Positions 1 to 8,599 of a DNA stretch of 64,000 nt are shown one piece after another; within the stretch, counting starts at the first letter, position 1, and each line of letters begins with the position of its first letter. A program made the position numbers and the translations under genes. Under the pieces are notes generated by a model that ran no database searches, had not been told where the DNA came from, and worked only from the letters and a program-made list of their open reading frames with translations. Source of the DNA: an uncultured Clostridia bacterium (lineage in GTDB: Bacteria > Bacillota > Clostridia > TANB77 > CAG-508); contig CAQIBN010000008.1 of NCBI GenBank assembly GCA_948805675.1, forward strand, positions 1-64,000, given 5' to 3'.

Positions 1-2
1 TA

Positions 3-554
3 GTTGAAATGGATACAGTTGAAGGTAAAAAAGGTGGAAAAGTACTTCTTACTATTCTCTTCAGAAATTCCAAACTTATGTTAGCATTTCTATTAGAGGA
101 TAAAACTAGAAATTCTGTACTTAAAGTATTTAATTGGATTGAAAGTATTCTCGGAAATGATTTATTTGCGAAAACTTTTCCTATCATTCTTACTGATAAT
201 GGTTCTGAATTCTCAAATCCTTTAAGCTTAGAATTTAACCATGATGGGATTGGAAGGACTAGAATATTTTTCTGCAATCCAGGTGCTTCTTACCAAAAGG
301 GAACTATTGAAAAAAATCATGAGTTTATTCGCTACATTATACCAAAAGGCACTTCTATGGATAACCTTACTCAATACGATATTGACTTAATGATAAATCA
401 TATTAATAGCTTAACTAGACCTAGTTTAAACAATTCTACTCCTTATGATTTAGCACAAATACTATTAGATAAAGAGGTGTTAAAAAAGTTGAATCTCAAA
501 AAGGTTCCCGCCAATGAGATTCAACTTAAACCTAACTTACTAAAGAAAAATTAA
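3..554 (+). CDS. IS30-family transposase, C-terminal part (cut by window start)
   Basis: The reading frame is open from the first bases of the window, so the true start lies upstream. The visible part is the DDE catalytic core of an IS30-type transposase: D in MDTVEG, D in the TDNGSEF motif and E in the KGTIEKNHEF segment, followed by the typical IIPKGTS and RPSLNNSTPYD stretches. IS30 enzymes cut and join insertion-sequence ends. No passenger gene is linked to it. The element's right end was not identified in the bases that follow. Family call is firm; whether the whole protein is intact cannot be seen. Confidence 0.88.
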   Translation, partial: VEMDTVEGKKGGKVLLTILFRNSKLMLAFLLEDKTRNSVLKVFNWIESILGNDLFAKTFPIILTDNGSEFSNPLSLEFNHDGIGRTRIFFCNPGASYQKGTIEKNHEFIRYIIPKGTSMDNLTQYDIDLMINHINSLTRPSLNNSTPYDLAQILLDKEVLKKLNLKKVPANEIQLKPNLLKKN

Positions 555-785
555 TCTAAACTAAATTTTACATATACCCAAGTAAAGTTTTAATTTAAAA
601 TTGCACATAAACACGAGTGGAATTTATTTTAAAAAATTCAAAGCCAGTCGTGTATTAATCATGCTACCATTTGAAATTTTTCTTTAATTTAATTATATTT
701 TAGCATATTTTTATTACAAAATGCAATTAAAAAGGTGAACTAATCCTTAATTCTATGGACTTTTCTCTTGGACTAGTAAATTCTG

Positions 786-986
786 TTAAATGTGGAATTT
801 ACTTTTACATTTAACCAGTTTGTAATCTTTTAGTATTTTTCTTTTAATTTCTTGATGTTCCGAATCTAGTATTAAGTTTTCTCTAAACAAATTATTTAAG
901 AGTGATAATTCCATACTACAATCTAGCATAGCATTATCTTTTAAGCCATTAGAGTTATTAATTTCAATATTATAATCATGTAGCAT
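786..986 (-). CDS. Small SHOCT-like hypothetical protein
   Basis: A 66-residue protein with no membrane segment. Its C-terminal half (LNNLFRENLILDSEHQEIKRKILKDY) has the pattern of SHOCT-type short helical modules, which are common in small genes of clostridial mobile elements. The start has an AAGGAGC-like ribosome binding site (+ strand 993-1000). The family assignment rests on pattern memory only and the function is unknown. It may share regulation with the toxin-antitoxin-like pair upstream, because a 17-bp palindrome (1163-1179) lies between them. Confidence 0.5.
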   Translation of the reverse strand: MLHDYNIEINNSNGLKDNAMLDCSMELSLLNNLFRENLILDSEHQEIKRKILKDYKLVKCKSKFHI

Positions 987-1162
987 GAAATTGCTCCTTT
1001 TCTTTAAATTTGAAAAAGAAAAAAGAGCTAAAAAAATTAGTTTTAAATTCTAACTTTTCTTGCTCTCACTTTTTCATGCTACCATTATATTATCGTGTTT
1101 TTATAAAATCAATTCCCTTTTTATTCCCTATTTTCTTCTTGATATTATGTTGATCCGTTTTA

Positions 1163-1179
1163 AGTACACTGAGTGTACT
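1163..1179. repeat. 17-bp perfect palindrome, member of a local repeat family
   Basis: The site reads AGTACACTGAGTGTACT, two 8-bp arms around one base. It lies just past the stop codon of the YgiT-like gene and upstream of the SHOCT-like gene. Related sites stand upstream of the DUF4258 gene (1826-1966). It is probably an operator for a dimeric regulator. Confidence 0.6.
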
Positions 1180-1186
1180 TATTATT

Positions 1187-1417
1187 TTATGCAACTTTTT
1201 CTGTATAATTAATTACTGTAATTTCTGTAATTGCATTCCTTACTGAATTTACTAATTTTTCTAATTGTTTTGCAACCTCATTACTATATGATACTTCGCC
1301 ACATTGTTTACATACTTGAGATGGCACATTTTTAATAATGATAATACAATTATCTAATTCAACCATAAATGTTGTATTTTTATCTTCTAAATCTCCTTTA
1401 CACATAAAACAATTCAT
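1187..1417 (-). CDS. YgiT-type zinc-finger protein, probable antitoxin
   Basis: A 76-residue protein with two CxxC pairs (CFMCKGD near the N-terminus and CKQCGE around residue 37), the zinc-binding fold of the YgiT/MqsA N-terminal domain. It starts one base after the stop of the DUF4258 gene, so the two are co-transcribed with the toxin-like gene first, the order known for mqsRA. The DNA-binding HTH domain of full MqsA is absent. Antitoxin function is inferred from the pairing. Confidence 0.72.
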   Translation of the reverse strand: MNCFMCKGDLEDKNTTFMVELDNCIIIIKNVPSQVCKQCGEVSYSNEVAKQLEKLVNSVRNAITEITVINYTEKVA

Positions 1418-1418
1418 A

Positions 1419-1742
1419 TTACTTTTTCTCCTTTCTCGTTTTTAAGTCATCTTCCCATTTTATATTATCTGGATAGTATGCAGTAATTATCCAAAGTTCT
1501 ATTTCATTTAGACCACACACTATATGTAAAACTTCATTTTTTAAATTTATTCCATATATTAAACAGCTTGGATATGGGTAATCATTTTCATATTCTTCTA
1601 TTATTTCTCCATTTAAAAGAGCATTTTCAATATCTTCTTGACTTATATTTCTTTGAAATAATCTAACTATGACATGATTAGTCCATCTAATTTTTCCATC
1701 TTTAACCATTTGTTTTATATTATCTATTTTTAATTTTTCCAT
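1419..1742 (-). CDS. DUF4258 protein, probable toxin of a toxin-antitoxin pair
   Basis: About 107 residues with the DUF4258 pattern: WTNHVIVRLFQRNIS at the N-terminus, then NALLNGEIIEEYENDYPYPSCLIYG and a C-terminal IITAYYPD. DUF4258 proteins resemble RelE-fold RNA-interfering toxins and often pair with YgiT-like antitoxins. The ATG at 1742 is preferred to the GTG two codons upstream because AGAGG sits 5-6 nt before it. Palindromic sites at 1826-1966 lie directly upstream of the likely promoter. Toxicity is not shown by sequence alone. Confidence 0.7.
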   Translation of the reverse strand: MEKLKIDNIKQMVKDGKIRWTNHVIVRLFQRNISQEDIENALLNGEIIEEYENDYPYPSCLIYGINLKNEVLHIVCGLNEIELWIITAYYPDNIKWEDDLKTRKEKK

Positions 1743-1825
1743 AAGCACCTCTTTTTATTCTTATTATATTCTATCATATCTATACTAAAAATTCTAGTTT
1801 TACAAAAAATTTTTTTATAAAATAT

Positions 1826-1966
1826 AGTTCACTAAGTGTACTTTACAAAAATTGAGTACACTCAGTGAACTTTTGCCTAAAATAAGTGAACTTTTTCAAA
1901 TTTTTAGTTCACTATTTCTAACTTTAACCAAGAATAGCGGGTTTGAGGCAGTTCACTAAGTGAATT
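1826..1966. promoter_or_regulatory. Cluster of palindromic operator-like sites upstream of the DUF4258/YgiT operon
   Basis: Three 17-bp dyads of the form AGTNCACTNAGTGNACT occur at 1826-1842, 1855-1871 and 1950-1966, the last slightly degenerate. Half sites lie near 1883-1891 and 1906-1913. They are just upstream (minus orientation) of the A+T-rich promoter region of the operon, and a perfect copy lies past its end at 1163. The arrangement suggests cooperative autoregulation by the YgiT-like protein or another dimer. Confidence 0.55.
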
Positions 1967-2155
1967 TCTGCATCATATTTGCTTAAAATGTTTGTTCTTT
2001 TATTAACTCTTGAAGGCTTGCCCTTCAATGTGTATCGGCGATGTGTGAATACTCGCTTTCCTGCCTTTAGTGTTCACCTTAATTCACTTGGCAAATGTGC
2101 ATTTATGTCTACTTAAATCAACATACTTATCCTTAAATCCTCTTAGTTGAAAAAG

Positions 2156-2234
2156 AATGTGCTTATAAAATTTAAGTCAGGGTTGTGCGACAGCACATGC
2201 ATTTTAACCTTGACTTAATTTTATAAAGCACATT
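2156..2234. repeat. Long inverted repeat with nested small hairpin
   Basis: Two arms of about 29 nt (2156-2184 and 2206-2234) pair with only a compensating indel and one mismatch. They enclose a loop that contains its own GTGC-GACA-GCAC hairpin. It sits 20 nt beyond the stop of the metallo-hydrolase gene, so it could end that minus-strand transcript, though no clean U-run follows. The rest of 1970-2155 holds no gene I can support. Confidence 0.55.
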
Positions 2235-2255
2235 AGAATTGTATAGAGGATATTT

Positions 2256-3062
2256 CTATATATTTATTTCTAACCCTACGCCCACTTCGTTTATTTGTAT
2301 TTGCTTAGCCATTTCAATTTTAGCTTTTAATGACACACAATGGCAAGGATACAACCATTTTATCGAATTTTCTTTGAGATATTCTATTGTTCTGTCTAAT
2401 CTTTTATTTGCATCAAATAAGTGAAATCCTCCGATTACTCCATATATTCTATTATCTTCACAAATCTTTTTAGCATATTCAATAATATTACATATTCCAC
2501 TATGAGAGCATCCTGTTATGATAAATAATCCTTTTTCGCTCTTATATACTATAGCTGTGTCATCATTTACAAAATCATCTATCATATTTTCTTCTTTTTT
2601 GCACTTTCCTATAATTTCTCTTATTTCAAAATTATTGCTTTGTGGTATTTCTCCTAAAAACACTATATTTTCGCTAATTTTTAAAGGTAAATTTGTTAAT
2701 TTTAAATTACAAACTTTTGCTAAATTTTCTTCTTTCATCGATGTACCTATATACTCATTATCACATATTTTTTCATATAAACAGTCTGTATGTGCAATTA
2801 ATTCTATATTTTTGTTATTAATATTATTGAATAAATATGTTAGTCCTCCTGTATGATCATTATGTCCATGTGAAATAACTATTTTACTTATTTTGTTTAA
2901 ATCAATATTCATCTTCTGAGCATTCTTTATAAATGCATCTGAATATCCTACATCAAATAATATTTTCGTATTACCATCTTCTATGTAATAACTTACAGCT
3001 GGTTCTCCTAAATAATAATTATCAATAAAAGTATTATTATCTTCTAAAACTTTTAATTTCAT
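2256..3062 (-). CDS. MBL-fold metallo-hydrolase (COG1237-like)
   Basis: A 268-residue metallo-beta-lactamase-fold protein. The metal motif HGHNDHTGG (H65, H67, D69, H70) is intact, followed by TGCSHSG around residue 185 and GGFHL near residue 212. This layout, with a short C-terminus ending in HCVSLKAK, matches the COG1237 group annotated as dihydropterin/ribofuranosylaminobenzene phosphate synthase-like hydrolases, whose bacterial substrates are mostly unknown. The next gene upstream is an acetyltransferase 26 nt away. Fold confident, substrate not. Confidence 0.82.
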   Translation of the reverse strand: MKLKVLEDNNTFIDNYYLGEPAVSYYIEDGNTKILFDVGYSDAFIKNAQKMNIDLNKISKIVISHGHNDHTGGLTYLFNNINNKNIELIAHTDCLYEKICDNEYIGTSMKEENLAKVCNLKLTNLPLKISENIVFLGEIPQSNNFEIREIIGKCKKEENMIDDFVNDDTAIVYKSEKGLFIITGCSHSGICNIIEYAKKICEDNRIYGVIGGFHLFDANKRLDRTIEYLKENSIKWLYPCHCVSLKAKIEMAKQIQINEVGVGLEINI

Positions 3063-3088
3063 TTCTATACCTCACATAAATTAATTTT

Positions 3089-3553
3089 CTATATTTGCAT
3101 TGAATATGCTATGCTCTTTACTTTAAACCCAAATTCTTCATAAACCTTTATCGCCTTTTCATTTTCTTTATTTACAGTTAAATATATGTCTGTACAATTA
3201 TTTTCTTTTCCAAATTTTCTTGCATATTTTAATAATTCTGTTCCGATTCCTTTTCCTCTATTTTTTTCATCTACACATATGGCTTCAATTTGTAGTTGTT
3301 TTCTATATCTCATACTAGGATTATTTTTTTCTTTAATATTAATAGTCATGTATCCTAAAATTTCATCTTGTATCTTTGCTACAAATATTTCTTTAGCTTG
3401 TATCATTTCTTCAAAATCTTCTTTAATAATTACTTCATCTACACTAAAAAATAAATCTGGTCTCCAATTTACATGTAGTTCATGAACTTGTTTTGCTAAT
3501 TTATTTACTTTTTTTAAATCTTCTATTTTTGGTATTTCAATTATTATTTCCAT
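3089..3553 (-). CDS. GNAT N-acetyltransferase
   Basis: A 154-residue single-domain GNAT protein. The acetyl-CoA pyrophosphate-binding loop is RGKGIGTELLKYARKFG (about residues 99-115), followed by LTVNKENEKAIKVYEEFGF, the usual beta-6/alpha-4 region. It transfers acetyl from acetyl-CoA to an amine that cannot be predicted. It follows the GNAT-DUF402 gene by 7 nt with AAGGAGTG as binding site, so the two are one operon. Confidence 0.85.
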   Translation of the reverse strand: MEIIIEIPKIEDLKKVNKLAKQVHELHVNWRPDLFFSVDEVIIKEDFEEMIQAKEIFVAKIQDEILGYMTINIKEKNNPSMRYRKQLQIEAICVDEKNRGKGIGTELLKYARKFGKENNCTDIYLTVNKENEKAIKVYEEFGFKVKSIAYSMQI

Positions 3554-3560
3554 ATTATTT

Positions 3561-4631
3561 TCACTCCTTTAGCATGTCATTTAAATATTTATCTGTAAAT
3601 TGTCTTAATTTTTCTTTATTGCCTTTCACTTTATTTATTAAATCATTAGCTGTTTTATAAGCCTCATCATATTCTTCTTTTGTAATTTCTAATCTTTCGT
3701 ATGCTTCTTTTAGTTCATTTTCATCTAACAAGACAATTTCTCCATTTGATTTTATTAAAACATCTAAATATAAGTCATCTTCGTATGGTATATTATTTTC
3801 TTTGCCTATACTTCTTGCTATATCAAAATACCATTCAATAATTTCATTATTTTGGTTATACATTGCTGTAAGTAAAACTTTAGCATTGTAATCATAAAAC
3901 TCCAACCATTTATAATTATTGTCTTGCAAACATACTCCATTTTCTAACATATATGGTGTAACTACTTTTTTAAAGTTATTTAAATAAATATCTCCAACAA
4001 AATCTTCATTATTTATTGATTTTATTTTTTGTTCTATTTCTATAACATTATCTCTCTTACCTACACTATCTGCAAATCTCTTTTTTAGTCTTATCCAATA
4101 TCTCTGTATAACACCAGATTCTGAAAGATTAACTTCATCTATAACTTCATTTTCTAATATACCACCATTAGCCTGAATTGTTTTATATGAACCTATATTA
4201 TCTTTATCGCAAGTTACTAAAACTCTATGTAATCCATACTCTTTACAATATTCTAATACTAGCTTTAGCATCTCTTTTGCATATCCTTTTCTTCTTTCTT
4301 CAGGTAGAACACTATATCCAATATTTCCACCATAATTTAGAAGAAATTCTGATAATCTATGTCTAAAATCAATTATACCAACTAATTTATTATCAGACTT
4401 TCTAATAGCTAGATATACTGTTGATGGAGTATATCCTTTTCCATATTTCTTAGATAATCTATTATCAAAATCTATCCATTCTTCATAAGTTTCACATTCT
4501 TCTAATCCTGAGCAACCATCAAAAGATTCATTATTCTCTAAAAATACTTTTCTATAATTCATTACTTGTTCTTTATATTCCATAGTTGGATTTACCAATT
4601 CTAAAATACTCTCATTTCCTTTTATACTCAT
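3561..4631 (-). CDS. GNAT acetyltransferase fused to a DUF402 domain
   Basis: A 356-residue two-domain protein. Residues 1 to about 185 are a RimJ/RimL-like GNAT domain (EERRKGYAKEMLKLVLEY, then GSYKTIQANGGILENE). Residues from about 195 on carry the DUF402 signature: WLEFYDYNAKVLL, IIEWYFDIARSIG, PYEDDLYLDVLI and LLDENELKEAY. DUF402 proteins include nucleoside di/triphosphate phosphatases. The fusion is a single uninterrupted frame. The ribosome site (AAGGA, about 14 nt before the ATG) is distant. The IS110 element lies immediately upstream and may have displaced its promoter. Confidence 0.78.
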   Translation of the reverse strand: MSIKGNESILELVNPTMEYKEQVMNYRKVFLENNESFDGCSGLEECETYEEWIDFDNRLSKKYGKGYTPSTVYLAIRKSDNKLVGIIDFRHRLSEFLLNYGGNIGYSVLPEERRKGYAKEMLKLVLEYCKEYGLHRVLVTCDKDNIGSYKTIQANGGILENEVIDEVNLSESGVIQRYWIRLKKRFADSVGKRDNVIEIEQKIKSINNEDFVGDIYLNNFKKVVTPYMLENGVCLQDNNYKWLEFYDYNAKVLLTAMYNQNNEIIEWYFDIARSIGKENNIPYEDDLYLDVLIKSNGEIVLLDENELKEAYERLEITKEEYDEAYKTANDLINKVKGNKEKLRQFTDKYLNDMLKE

Positions 4632-4659
4632 ATTTATAATTCATTCCTTTCGCTTCGCT

Positions 4660-4931
4660 CAAGGCACAACACGTTATGAAACATGCCTTAATCGATAAAA
4701 TTTGGTATAATTATCTTAGTTGATAAAAGGTACACTACAAACCACGGGGAGGTGAGTGTGCAGTTTCTATCGAAATTGACCGTATATTTATATGTGTAGT
4801 TAACCTTTTCAAGCACAACTAAGTGTGCCATACCAGAGCACGTATCATTATCTTTGAGTCTACTCGTAGTCTAGCTAGGTTAACAGTTAATACCTTTTTA
4901 TTAACTAATTTTAAAGAAAGGAGTCTATTTT
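4660..4931 (+). ncRNA. IS110 left non-coding end, candidate bridge-RNA region
   Basis: About 270 nt without an ORF separate the acetyltransferase start from the IS110 transposase. They are more G+C-rich than other spacers here. Visible structure: a 15-nt imperfect stem (4725-4739 with 4795-4809, one 2-nt internal loop) closing a 55-nt G-rich loop, and a GCACA/TGTGC hairpin at 4813-4828. IS110-subgroup elements carry a long left end that encodes a bridge RNA guiding recombination, whereas the right end here is short (about 85 nt). The RNA itself is inference, and exact element ends are not resolved. Confidence 0.5.
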
Positions 4932-6167
4932 ATGCTGAAAATTGTTTTTAAAATTTGTTGCGGTATTGACGTCCATAAAGATTTCGTCGTTGCCTGTATT
5001 GCAAAAACAGATGATAAAAATGTTACAACTTATCAGACCAAACGTTTCTCCACGTTCACAAATGGTCTACGTGAATTGTCAGAGTGGTTATGCTCTAATT
5101 CCTGCAAAAATGTTTGTATGGAATCTACTGGAAAGTATTGGTATCCTGTTTTTAACATCCTTGAATCTTCTTGTGAAGTTATTGTTGCTCATCCTAAATA
5201 TGTTAAAGCTATTCGTGGCAAAAAAACTGACAAGAAAGATGCTAAATAGATTGCTGACCTTTTTAAGCATGATTTAGTTGTTTCTAGTTTTATCCCTGCT
5301 AAAGCTATTCGCCAACTTCGTGACCTTTGTCGTTATTATTGCAAGCTTACTTCTTTAACTACTAGCGAAACTCTGCGTACTCAAAATTGTCTTACTGTTT
5401 CTAATATTCAACTTGCTAATGTTGTTTCTGATATTAATGGCAAGTCTGCTCAAAGAATCCTTGGCAAAATATTAGAAAATCCTAGCGATACTAGTTTTGA
5501 TATCGAACCTCTTCTTCATAAAAGTATGTTACCTAAACTAGATGATATTGCTCTTGCTATTGATGGTGTTATCACTACTGAACAAGTTTCTAAATTACAA
5601 ATCATTAAGAAACATTTTGATAATTTAAATGTTTGTAAATCTGATTTAGAAAATTTAATTTACGAATTAGCTAAACCTTATGAACATGAAATTGCTCTCT
5701 TACAAACAATTCCTGGCATCAATTCTAAATTAACTGCTATTCGTATTATTGCTGAAGTTAGTAATGATGTATCTAGCTTTCCTACTAGCAAGCACCTTTG
5801 TTCTTGGGCTGGTCTTACACCTACAAACAATGAAAGTGCTGGCAAGAAGAAATTGGTTCGTATATCAAAAGCTGGTTGTTATATCAAACCTTTACTTGTA
5901 CAATGTGGTTTAGCTGCTTTAATGTCTAAAGATAATCCTGAAATTGGTAATCGCTACAAAAATCTTAAAATGCGTCGTGGTCATAAAAAAGCTATTATTG
6001 CTATTGCTCGTTTTCTTATGACTGTTATTTATTACATTTTAAAGAATAAAGTCTGCTATGATAAAAAACTTTATTCTCATTACAACCAATTACCAATATC
6101 TAAGGAAATTACTCCTGAACAAGCAATTGCTTTAGCTAAACGACAACGTTACAAGGTAGTTTGTTAA
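4932..6167 (+). pseudogene. IS110-family transposase with one in-frame TAG
   Basis: One frame of 412 codons, interrupted only by TAG at 5247-5249. The N-terminal DEDD RuvC-like domain is present (GIDVHKDFVVACI, MESTGKYWYP, KTDKKDAK) and so is the C-terminal Transposase_20 domain (TIPGINSKLTAIRIIAEV, LCSWAGLTPTNNESAGKKK, SKAGC with the catalytic-serine region). Family members have Trp right after DKKDAK, so TGG-to-TAG is the simplest explanation. Ribosome site GGAG precedes the ATG. The copy is inactive unless the amber codon is read through. Confidence 0.85.
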
Positions 6168-6252
6168 CTTTATATTAATTTTTAAAAATTGCCTCTTTTA
6201 GGTTTATTTGTTATGCTCTTTTATATTTACATTTTGTTTCATCATTCACTTC

Positions 6253-6669
6253 CTATTTTTCAATTCTTTTTATCATACCATGTCCTGTATAGTCAAATGG
6301 AATTTTCTTAAATCCGCATTTTTCATAAAATTCCTCTTTACCACTCATAGATACTAAATTTATACTGCACTTTTGTCCTTTTTTAGTTCTATTTTCAACT
6401 TCTTTTTCTATCTCATGAATAAGTTTTTTACCTATACCATTTTTTTGATATTCTGGATCAACTAGTACATCAACTATTAAATAATATATTCCATCTCCTA
6501 TTGCTCTTGCCATTCCAATAGTCTTATCTTTAAAAGTTGCCTTTTTTATAATTATACTATTTTTTATTGCATTTTGTACTACTTCTATATCTTTCGTATC
6601 CCAACCAATTTTACTCCTCAAGTTGTTATATTCATTTGCACTTAAATTATTTTTTATTTTAATTTCCAT
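6253..6669 (-). CDS. GNAT N-acetyltransferase
   Basis: A 138-residue GNAT-family protein: acetyl-CoA loop YQKNGIGKKLIHEIEKE and C-terminal EEFYEKCGFKKIPFDYTGHGM. The start at 6669 is chosen because GGAAGAGAG precedes it, and because the alternative upstream TTG (6705) lies inside a terminator hairpin. The substrate is unknown. It is the last gene before the IS110 element, which sits between this and another acetyltransferase operon. Confidence 0.8.
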   Translation of the reverse strand: MEIKIKNNLSANEYNNLRSKIGWDTKDIEVVQNAIKNSIIIKKATFKDKTIGMARAIGDGIYYLIVDVLVDPEYQKNGIGKKLIHEIEKEVENRTKKGQKCSINLVSMSGKEEFYEKCGFKKIPFDYTGHGMIKRIEK

Positions 6670-6690
6670 ATTTATTTCTCTCTTCCTATC

Positions 6691-6736
6691 AAAAAAGCCT
6701 CGCAAAAGAATCTTTTAAGACTCCTTTGCAAGACTT
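6691..6736 (-). terminator. Rho-independent terminator upstream of the GNAT gene
   Basis: Arms 6717-6736 and 6695-6714 form a stem of about 19-20 bp including four G-U pairs, with U6 following in the minus-strand RNA. It ends only 22 nt before the GNAT start codon. It either terminates the defence-like operon or acts as an attenuator for the GNAT gene. Confidence 0.75.
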
Positions 6737-6885
6737 TATATATCTTACTTTATAAGTGTAAGTAGTCCATATATTTTTACTACTCTTTACCGCTCAAACA
6801 TTGCTATTCTAGGTAAACTCTTAAACATAATTTATATTTTAACATTTTATTTTAGATTTGTCAATTTCAAAATTTACATAATTTT

Positions 6886-7914
6886 CTATGGATTTATTTC
6901 ATCATCCTCTTTTCTTACATAATTATCTAAATTTAATTCTTTCTTAAATTCTTCTTCAGTTGGTAAATATAACTTATACTTTGAAGCAAATATTTGATTA
7001 TTATCTTCTGGCAGAGTATATTTTACAACCTGGTCACTTTTATCTGCACATAACACAATTCCTATTGGTGGATTATCTCCTTCGTTCATCATTTCTCTTG
7101 TATAGTAATTTACATACATTTGCATTTGTCCTAAGTCTTGATGTGTTAAATCTCCCAACTTCAAATCAATTATTACGAAACATTTTAATATATAGTTGTA
7201 AAAGACTAAATCTATGAAGAAATGTCTGCCATCAAATGTTATTTTTTGTTGTCTTGCTACAAATGAAAATCCTCTTCCAAGTTCTAATAAAAATTTTTGT
7301 AAATGGTCTATAATTGCTTGTTCTAAGTCTTTTTCATAGAAATTTGTATTACCTTCTAGTCCTAAAAATTCTAATACATAGGGATCTCTTATAATATTTT
7401 TAGGTTCTACTTTCTCTGGTAATCCAATTTCATTTTCAACACTTTCTTTATCTTGACTTGCTAATAATCTTTCATAATAAAATGTTCCTATTTGCCTTTT
7501 TAATTGCCTAACACTCCAATTTGCTTTTGCACTTTCAATAGCATAAAACTCTCTTGCTTTATCATCTTCAATCCTCATTAATAAGTTATAATGTGACCAA
7601 CTCAATTCGCTAGACAGTGTCTGGCGAATTGGAAAAATACGATAAAATTGTCTCATATTCTTTAAATTTGCAACTGTAAAACCTTTTCCAAATTCTTTAG
7701 TTAATTGTTCTGATAAATACTGTAACAACTTTTTACCATATTCTGCTCTATCATTTTCTCCACATGCTTTATATATTTCTTGCCCTATCTCCCAATATGC
7801 TTGTACCATTGCTGAATTCACAACTGTATATACTTTTGATTGTGCTGTTAATACACTATTTCTAATTATTTTATATGATTCTTCTGGTTGTATTTTTATT
7901 TGGTTATCACTTAT
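6886..7914 (-). CDS. YhcG/DUF1016-family PD-(D/E)XK nuclease, apparent ATA start
   Basis: The protein has the DUF1016 N-terminal domain (AMVQAYWEIGQEIY, GFTVANLKNMRQFYRIFP, LSWSHYNLLMRI) and a C-terminal PD-(D/E)XK nuclease (FFIDLVFYNYILKCFVIIDLKLGDL). The first ATG is at 7821, but the frame is open for 31 more codons upstream, encoding the conserved start of the family (SDNQIKIQPEESYKIIRNSV and onward). That extension begins at ATA (7914-7912), six bases behind a perfect AAAGGAGG. I therefore place the start at 7914 as a non-standard or mutated codon. It lies 32 nt after the SieB-like gene in the same operon. Confidence 0.8.
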   Translation of the reverse strand: MSDNQIKIQPEESYKIIRNSVLTAQSKVYTVVNSAMVQAYWEIGQEIYKACGENDRAEYGKKLLQYLSEQLTKEFGKGFTVANLKNMRQFYRIFPIRQTLSSELSWSHYNLLMRIEDDKAREFYAIESAKANWSVRQLKRQIGTFYYERLLASQDKESVENEIGLPEKVEPKNIIRDPYVLEFLGLEGNTNFYEKDLEQAIIDHLQKFLLELGRGFSFVARQQKITFDGRHFFIDLVFYNYILKCFVIIDLKLGDLTHQDLGQMQMYVNYYTREMMNEGDNPPIGIVLCADKSDQVVKYTLPEDNNQIFASKYKLYLPTEEEFKKELNLDNYVRKEDDEINP

Positions 7915-7946
7915 AAAGTTCCTCCTTTTTTATATTTAATTCATTT

Positions 7947-8534
7947 TTATTCAAAGTGACTTATTCTTCCATATTCATCTAAAGAATATTTTAATGCTTT
8001 ATAAATAGAATCTTGTAATTTATATAAATGTGTATCATATCTTGTCATTTTTATTTTCTCATCTGTACCATAAACAACTTTTTCATCTACAGGAATTCTT
8101 TTCTCAGTCTTAATAACTATGTTACTATTATATAACCCGTCCAAAAATGTTCCACCTTTTGAAACAGGTTCATTATTTGTATTTAAAAAATTCATAATAT
8201 CTTTTCTATCATTTTCAGAAAATCTATCAATGGTTGTCCATAATAATTCTAATGCTTCTTTATTACTTCCTTTATTAGATTTTTCTCTATATATATTATA
8301 ACTAATCTTGTCCCTAATTTTTCCAAATATTAAAATAATACAATGCAAAATAATAAGCCATATAGCAAATGATACTCCCATTGCCCAATAAATACTTACA
8401 TCATTAAAAGGCAATTTTTCTATCCATGCTTTAGGTATAACAGTAACTGTAAATATAGTCAAAACAAAAGCTATCAAGCTTTTTAATCCATATTTTTCAA
8501 TTAATGTTTTTATAAAATCAAAAAAATCACTCAT
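7947..8534 (-). CDS. SieB-like two-helix membrane protein
   Basis: 195 residues with two membrane segments (about residues 18-35 and 48-73), then a cytoplasmic domain with ALELLWTTIDRFSENDRKDIMNFL and a basic, sheet-rich tail. The layout resembles superinfection exclusion protein B (SieB) and the membrane proteins of antiphage operons. Ribosome site GGAG lies 7 nt before the ATG. It stands between a PD-(D/E)XK-containing gene (65 nt upstream) and the YhcG nuclease gene (32 nt downstream). Family assignment is tentative. Confidence 0.5.
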   Translation of the reverse strand: MSDFFDFIKTLIEKYGLKSLIAFVLTIFTVTVIPKAWIEKLPFNDVSIYWAMGVSFAIWLIILHCIILIFGKIRDKISYNIYREKSNKGSNKEALELLWTTIDRFSENDRKDIMNFLNTNNEPVSKGGTFLDGLYNSNIVIKTEKRIPVDEKVVYGTDEKIKMTRYDTHLYKLQDSIYKALKYSLDEYGRISHFE

Positions 8535-8599
8535 CTTTTATCTCCATTTTCTTTATTATATTTTTAATAATTTTGACATTGATTTAACTGTTTGTCTTT

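Noticed and set aside
6740..6885. T-box or other riboswitch upstream of the GNAT gene
   Set aside because: A terminator is present but no T-box sequence, specifier loop or known aptamer core could be recognised.
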